Of a stretch of 64,000 nucleotides of DNA, positions 45,417-58,076 are shown piece by piece. Both the position numbers and the translations under genes were made by a program. The stretch is from Anagrus nilaparvatae. Lineage: Eukaryota; Arthropoda; Insecta; Hymenoptera; Mymaridae. The first letter of the stretch is position 1. Each line of letters opens with the position of its first letter. The stretch covers positions 7,978,001 through 8,042,000 of the forward strand of contig JAKSXM010000263.1 in the NCBI GenBank assembly GCA_022575985.1. The letters run 5' to 3'. The notes beneath the pieces were generated by a model, which ran no database searches, was not told the DNA's origin, and saw nothing but the letters and a program-made list of their open reading frames with translations.

Positions 45417-47172
45417 ATGGCTAACAACAATGATAATAATGAAATTCAGGAGGTAGCCCTTGATATGCGGATAAGGGTTAACGCAGAAGATGCTAACCAT
45501 CCTATAAGACGTAAGCATATCTTTTAAATTAAACATATTATAGCCATCTATATTTGACTGACAATTATGATAGTTATGAAAAGTTGAATGATTTAAGATG
45601 TATCTAGGGTAAAACCCCAGAATTCTTGATTGAATGAATGATTTGATAAAAAGAGGAAGATCTCAGGATTTTAATAAAAATCGCTGGGAAATTAAAGATG
45701 ATAAATATTGTGATGTGTTTGAGAGTTGTCAGATCTGATACAGAGGAAACTCAGAGGTAAAAGCCAGATAATTAATATAAAATTTTAATTTCACAGACGA
45801 AAATTTGATGAATCAACAACAAATCGTTGACAATGGTAATTTAATAAATCAACAACAAAATGTTGATAATATAAATCAGATGCATAATCAACAAAGAGGA
45901 GGAAATGCTGATTTGGCGGATCAGCAAAATCTAAATGCTGATCTTGCTGGCCTCCCAAATCAGCCAGACGTAAATGGGCAGGGATTGCAACAAGCACTGC
46001 AAAATGCTAGAGCCTTAGCAAATAGCCTGCCAATGATAAAAGAAGTTTTAGATCAAATGGCTCAGACCCATAGGTTGCTGCTCGAAGCAGAACAACAGAA
46101 GCTCAGAGAACGTTTGTCCAATGAAGAGCAAATAGAAGGCAATGATCAAGGCCAAACAAAATACTCGGAAGCAATGCCTAGATTTCAGAGGCAGTACAAG
46201 CTGTCACCGAAGTCTGACTACGACGTGTGGCTAGACTCAATTAGAACTGAACTAGCCAGCTACGAACTTCTGGATGTAATCGACAAAAATGTACTAGCAC
46301 CACCAGGTCTTACACAAAAGGCTGTAAACCGAAGAAAAATCAAAGTAAGAGGGGTAATAATTAACCATCTAGACGAAGATTATCATCAGAAGGTGATTGA
46401 CATACAGGAACCATCTGGTATGATTGAAAGATTAAGGCTGATAAGAAAAGGTGAAATCAGCAGTATGCCTTCAGCAATTCGAAGCAAACTATGGAGCATG
46501 AAGATGGAGACTCGTGAAACGGCTCATGAGTTCATCGAAAAGTTTGAACAGGTTTTAAGAGAATACAAAACATGCGCTCCAGTCCCACTTACGGAACATG
46601 AAAAGAAATCTGCCTTCCGTCGGGCAATAATTGAGGCTGTTCCAGAAATAAACACGACGGAAACAGCTGTTTCGATGTTTCGGGAAGAAGAAATGTCTTA
46701 CGTAGAACTTAAACGACTATTATACCGAAATCAAGAAGTTAAGGACAATAAAACCAAAGAGGCCTCAAATAAGCCAACAGCATCTAGGGCCACGACGTTC
46801 CAAAAAGACAAAAGACAAGAATGTTATAGATGCAAAAGGACCGGACATTTCCTAAGAGATTGTCCTTTAAATGCTTCAAATAGATGGTTTTGCTATAAGT
46901 GTAACACTGAAGGAGATCATATTGCTGAAAATTGCCCATTAAATAATGGCAATCGACAATACGGAAAAAGGACTTATGATTCTGAAAAATCTGGCCCTCC
47001 AGCTAAAAGGGGCAACGACTTTAATAGGGGCCACTACAGAGGTTCTAACAGAGGCTTCAACAGAGGTTCCAACAGAGGAAACTACAGAGGGTCAAACAGA
47101 GGCCAGCACAGAGGACGTGGCAGAGGGAATCATAGAGAAACCACACAAGTTAATCAAAACTATTCTGGTTGA
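45417..47172 (+). CDS. gag: Copia Gag polyprotein, spliced
   Basis: Exon 1 45417-45510 (ATG; donor GTAAGC) joins exon 2 45797-47172 (acceptor TTTCACAG) in phase, giving ~490 residues. An Asn/Gln-rich N-terminus is followed by a UBN2-type Gag core (YDVWLDSIRTEL onward). Two CCHC zinc knuckles follow (CYRCKRTGHFLRDC and CYKCNTEGDHIAENC), then an Arg-Gly-rich tail that binds RNA. In a complete element Gag packages the RNA, and pol would follow. Here only ~20 bp after the stop the sequence turns AT-rich, with no protease, integrase or RT. The frame is intact, so a domesticated or trans-packaged gag-only unit is possible, but truncation is simpler. Confidence 0.85.
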
Positions 47173-47636
47173 CCTCATTTTTTTTATGTAAGTATCACTT
47201 TTCAAACGGCGTTAACCGCAATTTTTTATCATTATTTCTATCATCAAAAATTGGACATTTTTAGCCAAAAATGGACATTTGGCTGATTGGCTATATTGAT
47301 GAGAAAATTAAAATAATTTGGAATTAAGGATATAGATTTATTTTCAAATTTATATTTATTTGTGGATCAATTGATTTTCATACTAAATATCAGCTTAAAA
47401 CATAAAACTCTTATTTTATCAGATGCTCTCTACACTACCAGGTTGATGTGCTTAAATTTTGCTTGAATTTGCTTGAATAATATAATTTGAATTTTTAATT
47501 TTTTGTGCATGATTAAGTCAAAATTTTATAACAATTGAAATATTTTTTTATATTCAACTACGTGATTTAAAAAATTTCATGAATTGCCAATTAAGTCAAC
47601 CAGAATAGTTTTGATTAACTTGTGTGGTTTTAGCGT
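47137..47636. repeat. Inverted copy of the gag 3' end
   Basis: AACCACACAAGTTAATCAAA and onward at 47141-47174 recurs as its reverse complement at 47597-47632 (38 of ~39 bases). This makes a ~500-bp snapback structure immediately after gag. Confidence 0.75.
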
Positions 47637-47824
47637 TTCATTGAAAATTCCTAAAAAACCTGTTTAATAACCTAGAGCCCTGCGTTTCTAAGCCCAGAAA
47701 GTCCATTGGAATGAACGGAAAGGTTTTTTCAACATAATAAACTCATCTATAACCATTTGATGTAATTTGGTGTTTCAAATGTATTTAACTCTCCTTATAA
47801 GTCCCTAAAGTGAAATGATTCTAA

Positions 47825-47950
47825 AACCATTTGTGTCTGTCGATGCAAGAACAGCATATAAAACTCTATAAGTAGAGGGGGTACCGTTTAAAATACATAG
47901 TATCCCCCTCCACTTATGAATTTTATAGGCTGTTATTGCAGCGACACACT
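47825..47950. repeat. Imperfect palindrome (~55-bp arms)
   Basis: TATAAGTAGAGGGGGTAC pairs with GTATCCCCCTCCACTTAT, with arms extending to GATGCAAGAACAG and CTGTTATTGCAGC. MITE-like, no coding. Confidence 0.65.
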
Positions 47951-49025
47951 CATTTGACCTCCTTCGCTTGAAAAATCCAGAATTTGTGACCTTTTCAAGC
48001 ACTTCTATTAGTATGTCTTGTGGTAAAAATCCAAGTCCTAAATTTGAAATTATATTAAGTTCCAGCAGAAACATGTTGCATGTTAAATTAAAAAATTTAA
48101 GAACAAGATATTTATTTTATATTTCTTATTCTATAAGTAATAAATGTCTTTCCTATATTGCAGAAATGCTGTCTGGAAATGCTCAACCTCTGCTCAATCC
48201 CGGCATCTGATCAAGTCTTGTGTGGTACATTGCCTTAAAACTTAAATTTATGAAACATTTAATAAAAAATTCGTATTTTCTTAAACACATTTCGGCTTAT
48301 CTAAAATCATTATTTACCAAATCGAAAGCCACTATAAAACTTAACAGAATTAAAAAAAAACTTTTTTTCTCTTTTAAATTTTTAAAATTAATAATACTTT
48401 TGAAAATAACATAATTTTTAAAAACTTTAAATTAATATATGAAGCTATTTTCTGTTGAATATGAGCGAAACACCGTTATATTTGCAAAAGCTACTACTAA
48501 AAAAAGGTATTTATAATGTATTGGAGCTTTGAGTGTTTATATTTGTTCTATAAAAGTTTTTTAGGGGTAGCTTTTGCTAATTTAAGGGTGTTATCCATTT
48601 TTCCCGGTAAAGAGCCCGAAATTCTTCAAAAAACTTACAGTAAACCGAAGCTCATGACGGCCAGTAACTACACCGTAAACCGCGTTCCGACTGCAGTATT
48701 TATAAAAATATTAATTTAATGTGTTAACTTTTGTTCACTGGTACCAAAGTATTCAAACCATTGTTTATAGAAGCTAAAATATTTAATACATACTTTTAAA
48801 TATATGCTTCCCAATTACTTAGGCTTATACTATAGTATTATCTTTCGTATGCACAATTTTTTAATTTTATCCTTTGATTAGCAAATAGTAATTTTTTTTT
48901 ATGAAGATAAGCAAATTTATGTTTCATGTGAACAAAGTTTTAAAAAATATATATTAATTAAAATTAATTAATTGTTAATATTATTTATAAATTTAATTAC
49001 TAAACATATATTCGCATTCTTAAAG
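47951..49025. other. No supported gene
   Basis: Short ORFs only; AT-rich. Confidence 0.4.
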
Positions 49026-52000
49026 ATAATGGAAACGAAGATTTAGAAGAAAGTCTAAAAATAAATATACAAGAAAATGAAAATTTAGGAAATACTGTCA
49101 ATGAAAATAGTAACAATAATAACAGAAAAAATAAAAAAAAAAAGTTTTTACTAAAAATCCCAAGAAAGATCTTGCAAAAACAACAAAGAAATCAAATATT
49201 CCATTTTTATTGAATGGGATATCAAAAAAAGTAAAGGTAATTAAAAAAAAAATAATTAATTAATTTAAAAATTTAAAGTAAATTGAAAGAAAAATCGTTT
49301 TTTGTAACAAAATATTTTATTATCAATCATGCCCTTACCATTGATAAACAATGTTCTTAATAGATTTAATAATATTAAATAGTTACTTCTTTTTCAAATA
49401 AATTATTTAATTAGATTAAGCAGATTTATCCTGTTAAAAAAACTCAAAAAAAATTAAATAAATATTTTTATGTAACAAGAACCTTATAAATTAAAAAAGC
49501 TAAGACTTTCATAAAACTTCAAATGGCATTAAACTTGGTGCACAAATTTGAACTTCAATTTCTCTGTAGGGTGCATATAACGTATTAAAGTTCAGGAAAC
49601 AAATTTTTATGCTGTCCTCTTAGCGTGTCGTCGTATTCAAGTCTGCCTCTCGATTTTAGCTATTTTAAAGCTTCCCACAATGTTCCTAGTGCTCAGTCAA
49701 TATTAATGCACTTCAAAGCGCTGCCTTAATTTTTTGTTACATAATTACTCATTTATGAAACGTGGAAAACTATTGTTAATAAAAGGTATATCCAGAAAAA
49801 TTTAAAATTTAAAATTTTTAAAATGAAAAAATTTAAATTTTTAAAATAAAAATTTCCCAACCGTCCAGATTGTTTTCTCCAAGTGCAATATTTTACTTAA
49901 TGCATCTTGTTCATCAGTAACATGTTTTGATAAAAGAAAGGTACCCAATGTATGAGCAAGTTTGGTGGCTTCAGACAAAAGCTATTTAAAAATTAGACTC
50001 AAAATGTCCCAATTGTCCGCATAAAATAAAATCCCATAATAAAAAATAACAAGCAGAATTTATTTCCTTTTATAGCAGTACCATTAAAAATTTTAGGCAT
50101 TTGGACCTTGAAAAATCTAAAAATACAAAAAAATTTGAAAAAAAAGATATTAAGTGACAACACTTATTGTACCATAAACAATAAAAATATATACAGTTCC
50201 CGTAAAAAACACCCATATATACTTATTTACAACAAAAAATTTTTATCTACTAAATTATTAAGTCGTAAACTCAAATTACTTTAAAATAAAATTGTTGCAT
50301 ATTGTTGAAATTACCTACATCCAAATTATTTCATCTTTCCCAGTTTTGAATTATATAACTCCCCCCCTCCTTCTTTTCAAATTTATTTGATCCTCTATAT
50401 ACAAATATTTTAGCATAATAAAGTAATATCCTATTATTCTTACAAAAGAATAAAAAAATTTCCAGGGAATTTTATACATTAAAATAATCCTGAAAATAAT
50501 AAATATTATTATGATTTAGTAGGAATTGATTGACCAGTTATGATTATCATGATTAAAAAAAATAACTCACAAGTTAGTTAAATTTTTTAAAACGTTGTTT
50601 TAAGAATATTCAAATTAAATTTTCGAAAAATTTTAAGAACATTTTCATTCTGGTTGAATAGTGTGAAGTTTTCCGTATGAGCACTATTTAGCCTTCTATA
50701 GATGTACGAGATTAACTAAAAAAGTTTACTATTATTCACTCTGAAGCCCTTTCTAGAGTAGATTAATTATTTTTTGATCCCGTGTACCTTAGCTGTTGCA
50801 AATCGATATTGCCAAAGCCCATGGAATTAAAAGAAATTAATCTAATGTAGAAAGGGCTTGCGTTTAAAACGATAATTTTAATTTTCAACATTGTTACTAC
50901 GTTCCTCGTTCATCTATAGGAAAATTTTACAATTTGTTATAAAAAAACATTCAATTAATTTTAAGCTATTTTTAATATCACGTATTGTTCTGTTTAGCCA
51001 GTCATTTTAAGGCTTCCAGAATATCAAATTCCACTGATATATGATGTAAAGTATACGTGCGCATTTGACGCATATTGTCAAATATTTATTGTACATGGTT
51101 TTGAAGATCAAGAAATTTTTGAAAAAATTTCAATGTTAAAAACAAAGTATGAACTGTTTAATTTCATCATTACAATTTGTGAAAAAAATAAAATAGATCA
51201 AGATGTGTACAATGAAAGATGCAAATTACTTTTAAAGCTGTATAAACCAGAAAGCTATAACAAAAGTAGGAAACAAATTCCCTATGAAGGAATAATAGAA
51301 ATGATAGTTATTTCTGAACCAATTGTACATAATATGACTTTAAGACACAATGATAAGACTGGAATGGAAGACTTTGAATGCTGGTACAACACTATAGGTA
51401 TAAACTCTATCCTGTTGCCAGAATACTATTCCATAAAAGAAAAATTACTGCCTTGTCAAGTAGAACACGAAGAATCTTTTAGAGAAATCAAACTTTTTGA
51501 ATTACAAGTCAAAGATTTAAAAGATAAAAATTTTTATAATATTTTGAATACTAAATATCCAAACAAAGGAAGATGTGGCGTTAGTTATGAACCAGAACTA
51601 GGGACGAAAGCTAACAAATTTTGTTGTTTGGAAAGAGATTTGGAGTTAGTGGAGACTGGTATTTACCATTTTTATTTAAAAATATGATTTTTATTTTAAA
51701 ATTACTTGCTACCGTCAAAACTTTTATACCTTTTTACAATGAATCCATTACCATATAGCTAGACGTTTTTTAATGGACTCGCAATGAAAAGCTCAAAAAA
51801 TTGTACAATCAATTTGTGAAAAAAATTTATAATTCAATGTTTTTAAGCTATCTAGAGTTAGTACTGGGTTTTCGCCATTTTGGTTTTTTTTTTTTTAAAT
51901 TAATTTATTTTTTATTTATGTGGCTTTAGATTTTTTTTTCTAATCAGAGAATGTTGTTTGGGAGAAGGGATCTAATTGACTTAGAATAATTTCGGCAAAG

Positions 52001-52602
52001 GGGTATAGATTAATAAGGATTTTAGGAGACTCAAATTATTTTTATTATTTTTTTTTTTGGTTCAAGGACTTAAAATTATGAAGGCTTCAAGATTTAAGAC
52101 ATAAATTAAAACACATTACATGTTTTTTTGGTTGTGTCTTAAAAACCCGGTTATAATTCTTTTCTTTGTTAAATTTAAAATATTTTGGTATAAACACTTT
52201 TTACTTTCCAGTATTTACAATTTTTCAAAATAAATCATACATTTAAAAAAATTATCATTTCCTCTTTTAGATTATGGTTCGTTAAAATAATTTGTTACAG
52301 GTGACATATTTTTTATGAAACTATTGTGTTCAGATGGATTTAAAATCAAGTTGAAAGATATCCCAACAAGCTTTTCAGATTACTTAAATAATAACAAAGA
52401 TAAAAATCACACTACAGAATTTCGCTTACTTGGTCTTACGTATTTTTATAGCCGACATTATGTTGCTATAATATTTAACAAAAATAAACCATCTGTATGG
52501 AGGCGTTTTGATGATTGTAGCGATCGCTACGAAGAGCCAGAAGAAATTAGTTCTGATAACCTCGTATTACCAACTTTATTAATATATATTAAAGAAAATT
52601 AG
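49026..52602 (+). pseudogene. USP-like (peptidase C19-type) transposon gene, spliced, frameshifted
   Basis: Exons: 49026-49236, 50998-51658 and 52301-52602, with GT-AG sites in phase. Exon 2 opens with a TCAFDAYCQIF stretch resembling the catalytic-Cys box of ubiquitin-specific proteases. Exon 3 has SRHYVAIIF followed by WRRFDDCSD, like the catalytic-His box and the FDD that follows it. Exon 1 needs a frame change in a poly-A tract at ~49133-49143: the upstream frame is Asn-rich, and the downstream frame is Lys/Pro-rich and open to the donor. The order and spacing suit a compact USP fold. The function in the element is unknown; it may be a deubiquitinase-like domain. Confidence 0.55.
49237..50997. 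other. Intron 1 of the USP-like gene
   Basis: About 1.76 kb of AT-rich sequence with no coding or repeat signal that I can support. It could be missing an exon that I cannot see. Confidence 0.4.
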
Positions 52603-53119
52603 TTACTGCAATAAATGTATAATCATTAAATGTACAGTATTTATTGTTACTTCTGTACATATTTGTAGTTAAACTTTTAAATGTAATTAAACATGAATAA
52701 AAATATAAATATAAAACAGAGTTTGCTAGTTTCTTTTTTTTATATTATTATAGTAGCAAAAAAAGATCTTCAAATTGGTTTATCAAAAACTTAAAAGGTT
52801 CTAAAGTTAATTAACTTATTGAAATACAAAGAAATTTTAATAATTCTTCGAATTCGGTAGATTTAAAAATAAAAATAAAAAATAAAAAAAAAACTAACTT
52901 TCTCATTCATGTATATAAATAATATAATAGCGAATTGAAATTTGTAATTTTACTATTTGTGCAATTCGATAAAAAAATTTAGAACAAGCTTATCAAACTC
53001 AAGTAATCTGCAGGGTCCGGTAAATTAATAGTCAAAAATTTTTAATTTTCTAATTCAGTAAGCGTATACGTGGTGATTAATTCCTGTAAATGTGTCAAAA
53101 AAAAAAAATAATTGTTTAG

Positions 53120-54392
53120 TTATGATAAACACAAAATTAACTACCCTCGAAGATCGCAATTCAAATCTTCATTTGAATGCCTTGATAAAAAAGCATTCTC
53201 TAATATTAAGTTAACAAATATTCCTGAAAACCTTCCAAGTATTGGAAATAGCTTCTGTTCAGAAGCTGAAAAGTTAAAAGGTAAAGAAGCGATGAAAGAC
53301 ATTTTAAAAAAAGCGAAAAAAGACGCATATTCTCACATAGCTTATTTTGGGATAAAAAAAGACAAAAATAATAATGAAGATGTTGCAAATTTTATCCATA
53401 TTACCAAAAAAAGTAAATTACAAAATACCAATAAAGATTTAAACCAAGAAGACAATGAAGAATTAGAGGAAGAAGATCTAGTTGATGAGATCAATTTTTA
53501 CAAAGATATTTACAGTAATTTTGCCGAAGACAGTGATGAGAGTTTTTGTGAGGATGAATTTAATGATAATGAAAGTCAAATAAATAGTGATCCTGATGAT
53601 ATTATGGAAGAAAATGAGGATAATTTTACATGCTGTATGGATCATTTTGGTCAATTTATGATAAAATCAAAAGTTTTTGACGTTAAAGAAGAAACATTAT
53701 GTACACAAAATTTAGATATTAACCAAAAATTACCATCTATTCCAGAAAAAATAAGAAAGGAAGTTGATAAGAATGGGTTGTGTGCTAATTGCCCATATTT
53801 ATATGTAAGTAATAATCAAGGAGTTACAATTTTAATTTGGAAGTCATCATTAGTATGGCTTCTGCGCGGAGAAGCTACCAAAATAAACAATGATAGGTTG
53901 CAACGATTCCGCAGTAATAGTAATAATAAGACTAAAGAATGCAGCTTAAGACCATCTGAAGAAATTATTGAAGTAAAAAAATATAGCAAATTATACATTA
54001 GTGACTGGTGTATTTTTAAAAAAACGTTTGATAAAGAAACGAAAAATTGTTATATTGGACAAATTTTGCAATTTGTTACACAATTTTGTGAGGTGCCAGG
54101 TCGAGTTGCATGGAAAAACATTAAATATTCAAGCAGCTATGTAGACATGGAACAAGATAATAGACCAATCGGAGTTCTATGTCATTGGTTTAAGGTTAAC
54201 AAAAATAATAAAAGCTTGGAGCAAGTATTATCAACTACTCATACATATACGGAAATTTCAAAGTATATTGCCCATATACCACGTCCAGAATTAAAAAATG
54301 TAGATGCACAAAGAAAGTCTGGAAGAAACAGTGTAAAAAAATTTTTTATAAGCAACGATGTTTTTAAAAATATAGAAAAATATATTTGTTAA
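53120..54392 (+). CDS. Unrecognised acidic protein (C-terminal exon, ~424 aa)
   Basis: The open frame extends from a splice acceptor (AATTGTTTAG, 53119) to TAA at 54392. There is no ATG upstream in the exon, so a 5' exon is expected. Layout: a basic N-terminus; a highly acidic Glu/Asp/Asn middle (~110-180); a Cys pair (CANCPYLYV, ~225); and a compact C-terminal domain with LYISDWCIFKK, YIGQILQFV and IGVLCHWFKV. I do not recognise the family. It lies 517 bp after the USP-like gene on the same strand, inside the family C element, so it is a candidate element-encoded gene (perhaps the transposase partner). Confidence 0.6.
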
Positions 54393-54539
54393 ATGTTATT
54401 TAATCTTAATCTAATTTATAATCTAATTTTAATGTAATAAATTTCATTAATATAAAAAATGTAATCTCAATTTTGGTTGTAGTATAAATAATTTTTGTAT
54501 AAATCTTGTCTAATATTTTTTATACACCTTTTCACTGTA

Positions 54540-57500
54540 ATTTAGACTGATTCAGAGTGATTCAAATTTTTTAAATATCATTCTTAAGGCATTCAACGAT
54601 CTTAAAGGATTATTAGAAATTATAATACAATTTTTACAACTTCCCACAAACAAAAATGCATTTTAGATTGATTCAGAGTTATTCAGATCTTTAAAAATAT
54701 TTGTCAGAGAAGTTATTCCGATAAACTTTTTTTTAAAGTACCTAATACTTCTAAGTTGTTAGTCTGGCAATATATTTACCTGATAATCTGGTCACCATTT
54801 TTTATATTCAACTGCAGTGTTTTTTAAACCAGTGTAACGAGGGGTTTTCGGATTGATGTATAGTTTTGTAATATACCAATTCCTTAGGTTATTTGGGTGT
54901 AATGGTTTTGGTATACTTTCTTAACCTTATCAATAAAAATCTCCGCTTAAAGATCAAATGCATTTTTCGTTTTTTACAGTTAAATTTAATTTATTCCTAG
55001 TGGTTAATAGTTATTTATAACTCAAGTGATATAAAGTCATTTAATTTCTTAAAATTCATGCATAATACTCACGTCATTCCACAAAAAGATTTTTTTAGAG
55101 TGGTCCAGAGTGATTCAGTTTGATGCTGAGTGATTTACATCTTTAAAAATATGTTACCTTATATTTTCAGCCATTTGAAACAATTTCCAGAAATTTACTT
55201 GCAAATATAACAATTTCTCACAAATATCAGAGTGCTTTATATTAATTCAGATTGATAAAGATCTTGTAATAAAATATTTTTTCTACCATTTTTTACGATT
55301 TTAAGGGAGTTTTAGAAATTTTAATACATTTTGAACGACACTCCACAAACAAAAATGCATTTCAGATTGATTCAGAGTGATTCAGATTATTAAAAATATT
55401 TGTCCAAGAAGTTATTCAGAGAAGTTTTTATGCAAAATTAACGATTTTCTAATAAAAATTAAAAAAAAAACTATAATTCAGAGTGATTCAGACTGATTCA
55501 GATTTTTTAAAATATTTTTCTTAAGGTATTCAATGATCTTAAGGAATTTTTAGAAATTTTAATACAATTTTAATGACCCCCCACAAACAAAAATGCATTT
55601 TAGATTGATTCAGAGTGATTCAGATCTTTAAAAATATTTGTCAGAGAAGTTATTCCGATAAATTTTTATGCAAAATTAACGATTTTCTGACAAAAATTAA
55701 AAAAAAACTATAATTCAGAGTGATTCAGACTGATTCAGATTTTTTAAAATATTTTTCTTAAGGTATTCAATGATCTTAAGGAATTTTTAGAAATTTTAAT
55801 ACAGTTTTACTGACTCCCCACAAGCAAAAATGCATTTCAGATTGATTCAGAGTGATTCAGATCTTTAAAAATATTTGTCCGAGAAGTTATTCAGAGAAGT
55901 TTTTATGCAAAATTTAAGATTTCCTAGTAAAAATTTAAAAAAGCTATGATTCAGCGTGATTCAGACTGATTCAGACCTTCTTATAAACTTTTCTTTGCGT
56001 TTCCAGTCATTTTGAACAATTTAAGAAAAAAAATTTTTTTTTCGGTTTCAGAACTATTCAGAGCTATTCAGAGCTATTCAGAACGATTCAGACTGAAATA
56101 AGTACATTTCAAGCCATTTCCAACAGTTTCCCACAAAAAAAATTTTTTGAATATTTTTTCTGCTATTCTGAATAGCTGAATTTCGTCGTCAGCCCGATAC
56201 GTAATTTTTCGAAATTTTTTTTTTTCTTAATTCTTTACAAAAAGAATTAAAAAAACACCATAAATTTTTTTCTTTTTGGACTTAGTACTTAATTTATTTC
56301 TATGAAATTACTAATATCTAGAATTAACGTTTTTACTAGGTATCATTTTTATTCCTCAATTTAAACGTAGCAAAAATTTTTTCTTTATTCCTATAGCTGG
56401 TGTAATTATGTCTTCAAGATATAACTACACCAGCTACACCAAATATTGTTTAGCAAACATAATTATCATAAAAGAAGATCAGGTACTAGTGTAGAAAAAT
56501 CTTCTTTTTTTTATGTAAAAAACCTACTATTTTCCATGAGATGTTAAACTAACAGTATCAAGGAAAAGATAATTCTTAGTTTTTCTTATGACATTATACT
56601 TTGTTAGATAAAATAGACCATTAAGAACATTTTGTTATTGCTAATGAGGAACCATAGTGCCAATTACTTGGCAGTGTTTTTTTTTTGTATATAAAATTCA
56701 ACATAAAAAAAAAAGGAAAAATATTAAAAATATAAAAAATAAAAGAATTAAATTAATAATGTGCAAAGAAGTCCTGGCAACCGATAAATTGTGGTGGAAG
56801 TTAGAAATGCTGACTTTCAAAAAATAATTTTGCTATCATTTGTCCATTTTAATACTAATTTTTCTATACTTTGAACCAAAATATGTTAAGGTTTGTGGTA
56901 TTATTGTGCAATTAGGTGGAGGGATTAAAATGGATGGTCAAGGTGCAAATGGTGGTTGACTCATATGAACTAGCTACTTGAGGCTTTTTATACTGTTTAA
57001 CAAAGAAAATGAAAAGAAAATCAAATAAATTTAAAGTATTTAATTATTTTTGTATTTTAACCCCTTAGTGCGGTATGACGAGTATACTCGTCATAAATAT
57101 ATGGGATTCCTATCTTAATTCTGCATTAAGGGGTTAAATTATCTATAAAAGCAGCAATACAAATAAAATATACAAATAACCAAATTCATATACAGATAAT
57201 ATCAATAGTCTAAAAGCTTGTTATTATTTTGTAGTTTAGGAATAGAGCCCTATTTCATAATCACTTTTTTTTGCTTCTAGGTTTATAAAATTTTTTACGG
57301 AATTTTTTATTTTTTGGCTATTAGAAAATACACAGACAGGACAAAACGTTTCTATGTAAACTAAAAATTGTAAAAAGAAACGTTTTTGAAACTTTTGAAA
57401 CAAATTAAAAACGTTTCATGCTGTCTGTGTAGTTCAGTTGCTAACAATAGCAGACCTGTCAACCTCAAAAGTGAGAAATGCGTGTGAAGTCTGAAATCAT

Positions 57501-58076
57501 GCCTAAAAATGCGTGAGATTTGAAAATGTTTGCGTGAGAGTCTGGCGGAAAGTTTTTTTTTAATATTGAGTAAAAAAATATGTTTCATTATTTACTTAAA
57601 ATACGTTCAGGTATTGGAGCATTTTCTTATACACGGTTTTCATATTTAAAATTCGGTCTTTTATGTACTGGTGCAAAAAACATATCGTGAATATCACTTT
57701 ATTTCATAAAATAAAATGCTAATTGGGACAAAATTTTTGTAATAATGTGTTAGTAATGGTTCAATGTAATCATTAAAAATAAAACTTTTACCGTTAATAA
57801 AATTATTTATTGTATATTTCACATTTAATAAACAAAAATCCTTAACCGTTCGTGTACTGGTTCGAGTACCTTAATTTGCAAAAATGCGTGAGATTTTTGA
57901 GCAAATGCGTAGTTGCGTATGATGAGTTGAAAATGCGTGAGACTCACGCAAAATGCGTGAGAGTTGACAGGTCTGTATTCAATAGGTATTTTGAGGTTAT
58001 GCTTGTGGGTATTTTATTAATTGGTTGCTTATTTTTTTAGACTTGCTGAAAACGAGTCTGATATTTAAATTGTCCA
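54540..58076 (-). repeat. Right arm of the large inverted duplication
   Basis: It comprises family C tandem units inverted (54540-56196), family B 3' part (56197-56690) and flank sequence (56690-58076) ending AATTTAAATTGTCCA. It mirrors 40614-43652. Tandem units of ~240 bp contain clusters of GATTCAGA. The arm includes an extra MITE (57451-57975) that the left arm lacks. Confidence 0.8.
57451..57975. mobile_element. 525-bp MITE (hAT-like)
   Basis: CAGACCTGTCAAC at the left and GTTGACAGGTCTG at the right are inverted ends. Flanks AACAATAG and TTCAATAG resemble an 8-bp duplication. The left arm of the inverted duplication has the empty site. Repeated AAATGCGTGAGA motifs lie near both ends. Confidence 0.75.

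Larger units (their letters stand above)
40165..56196. mobile_element. ~16-kb element with tandem-repeat inverted ends (family C) in B at GATAC
   Basis: The left end (A)GGGGGCTGACGACGAAATTC follows GATAC at 40160-40164. The right end is the inverse, GAATTTCGTCGTCAGCCC, ending at 56196 and followed by GATACGTAATTTTTCG. Uninterrupted family B (39780) reads CTGATACGTAATTTTTCG, so the flanking GATAC is a 5-bp target duplication. The ends contain ~235-245-bp tandem units. The interior carries a copia fragment, a USP-like gene and an unknown gene. Long ends made of tandem repeats recall foldback/Rehavkus-type elements, but the transposase is not identified. Confidence 0.65.

Noticed and set aside
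40614..58076. A 17.5-kb transposon ending in TGGACAATTTAAATATC
   Set aside because: These inverted ends lack any target duplication, and the right end lies outside the family C terminus at 56196. An inverted duplication of the element end plus flank explains the pattern better.
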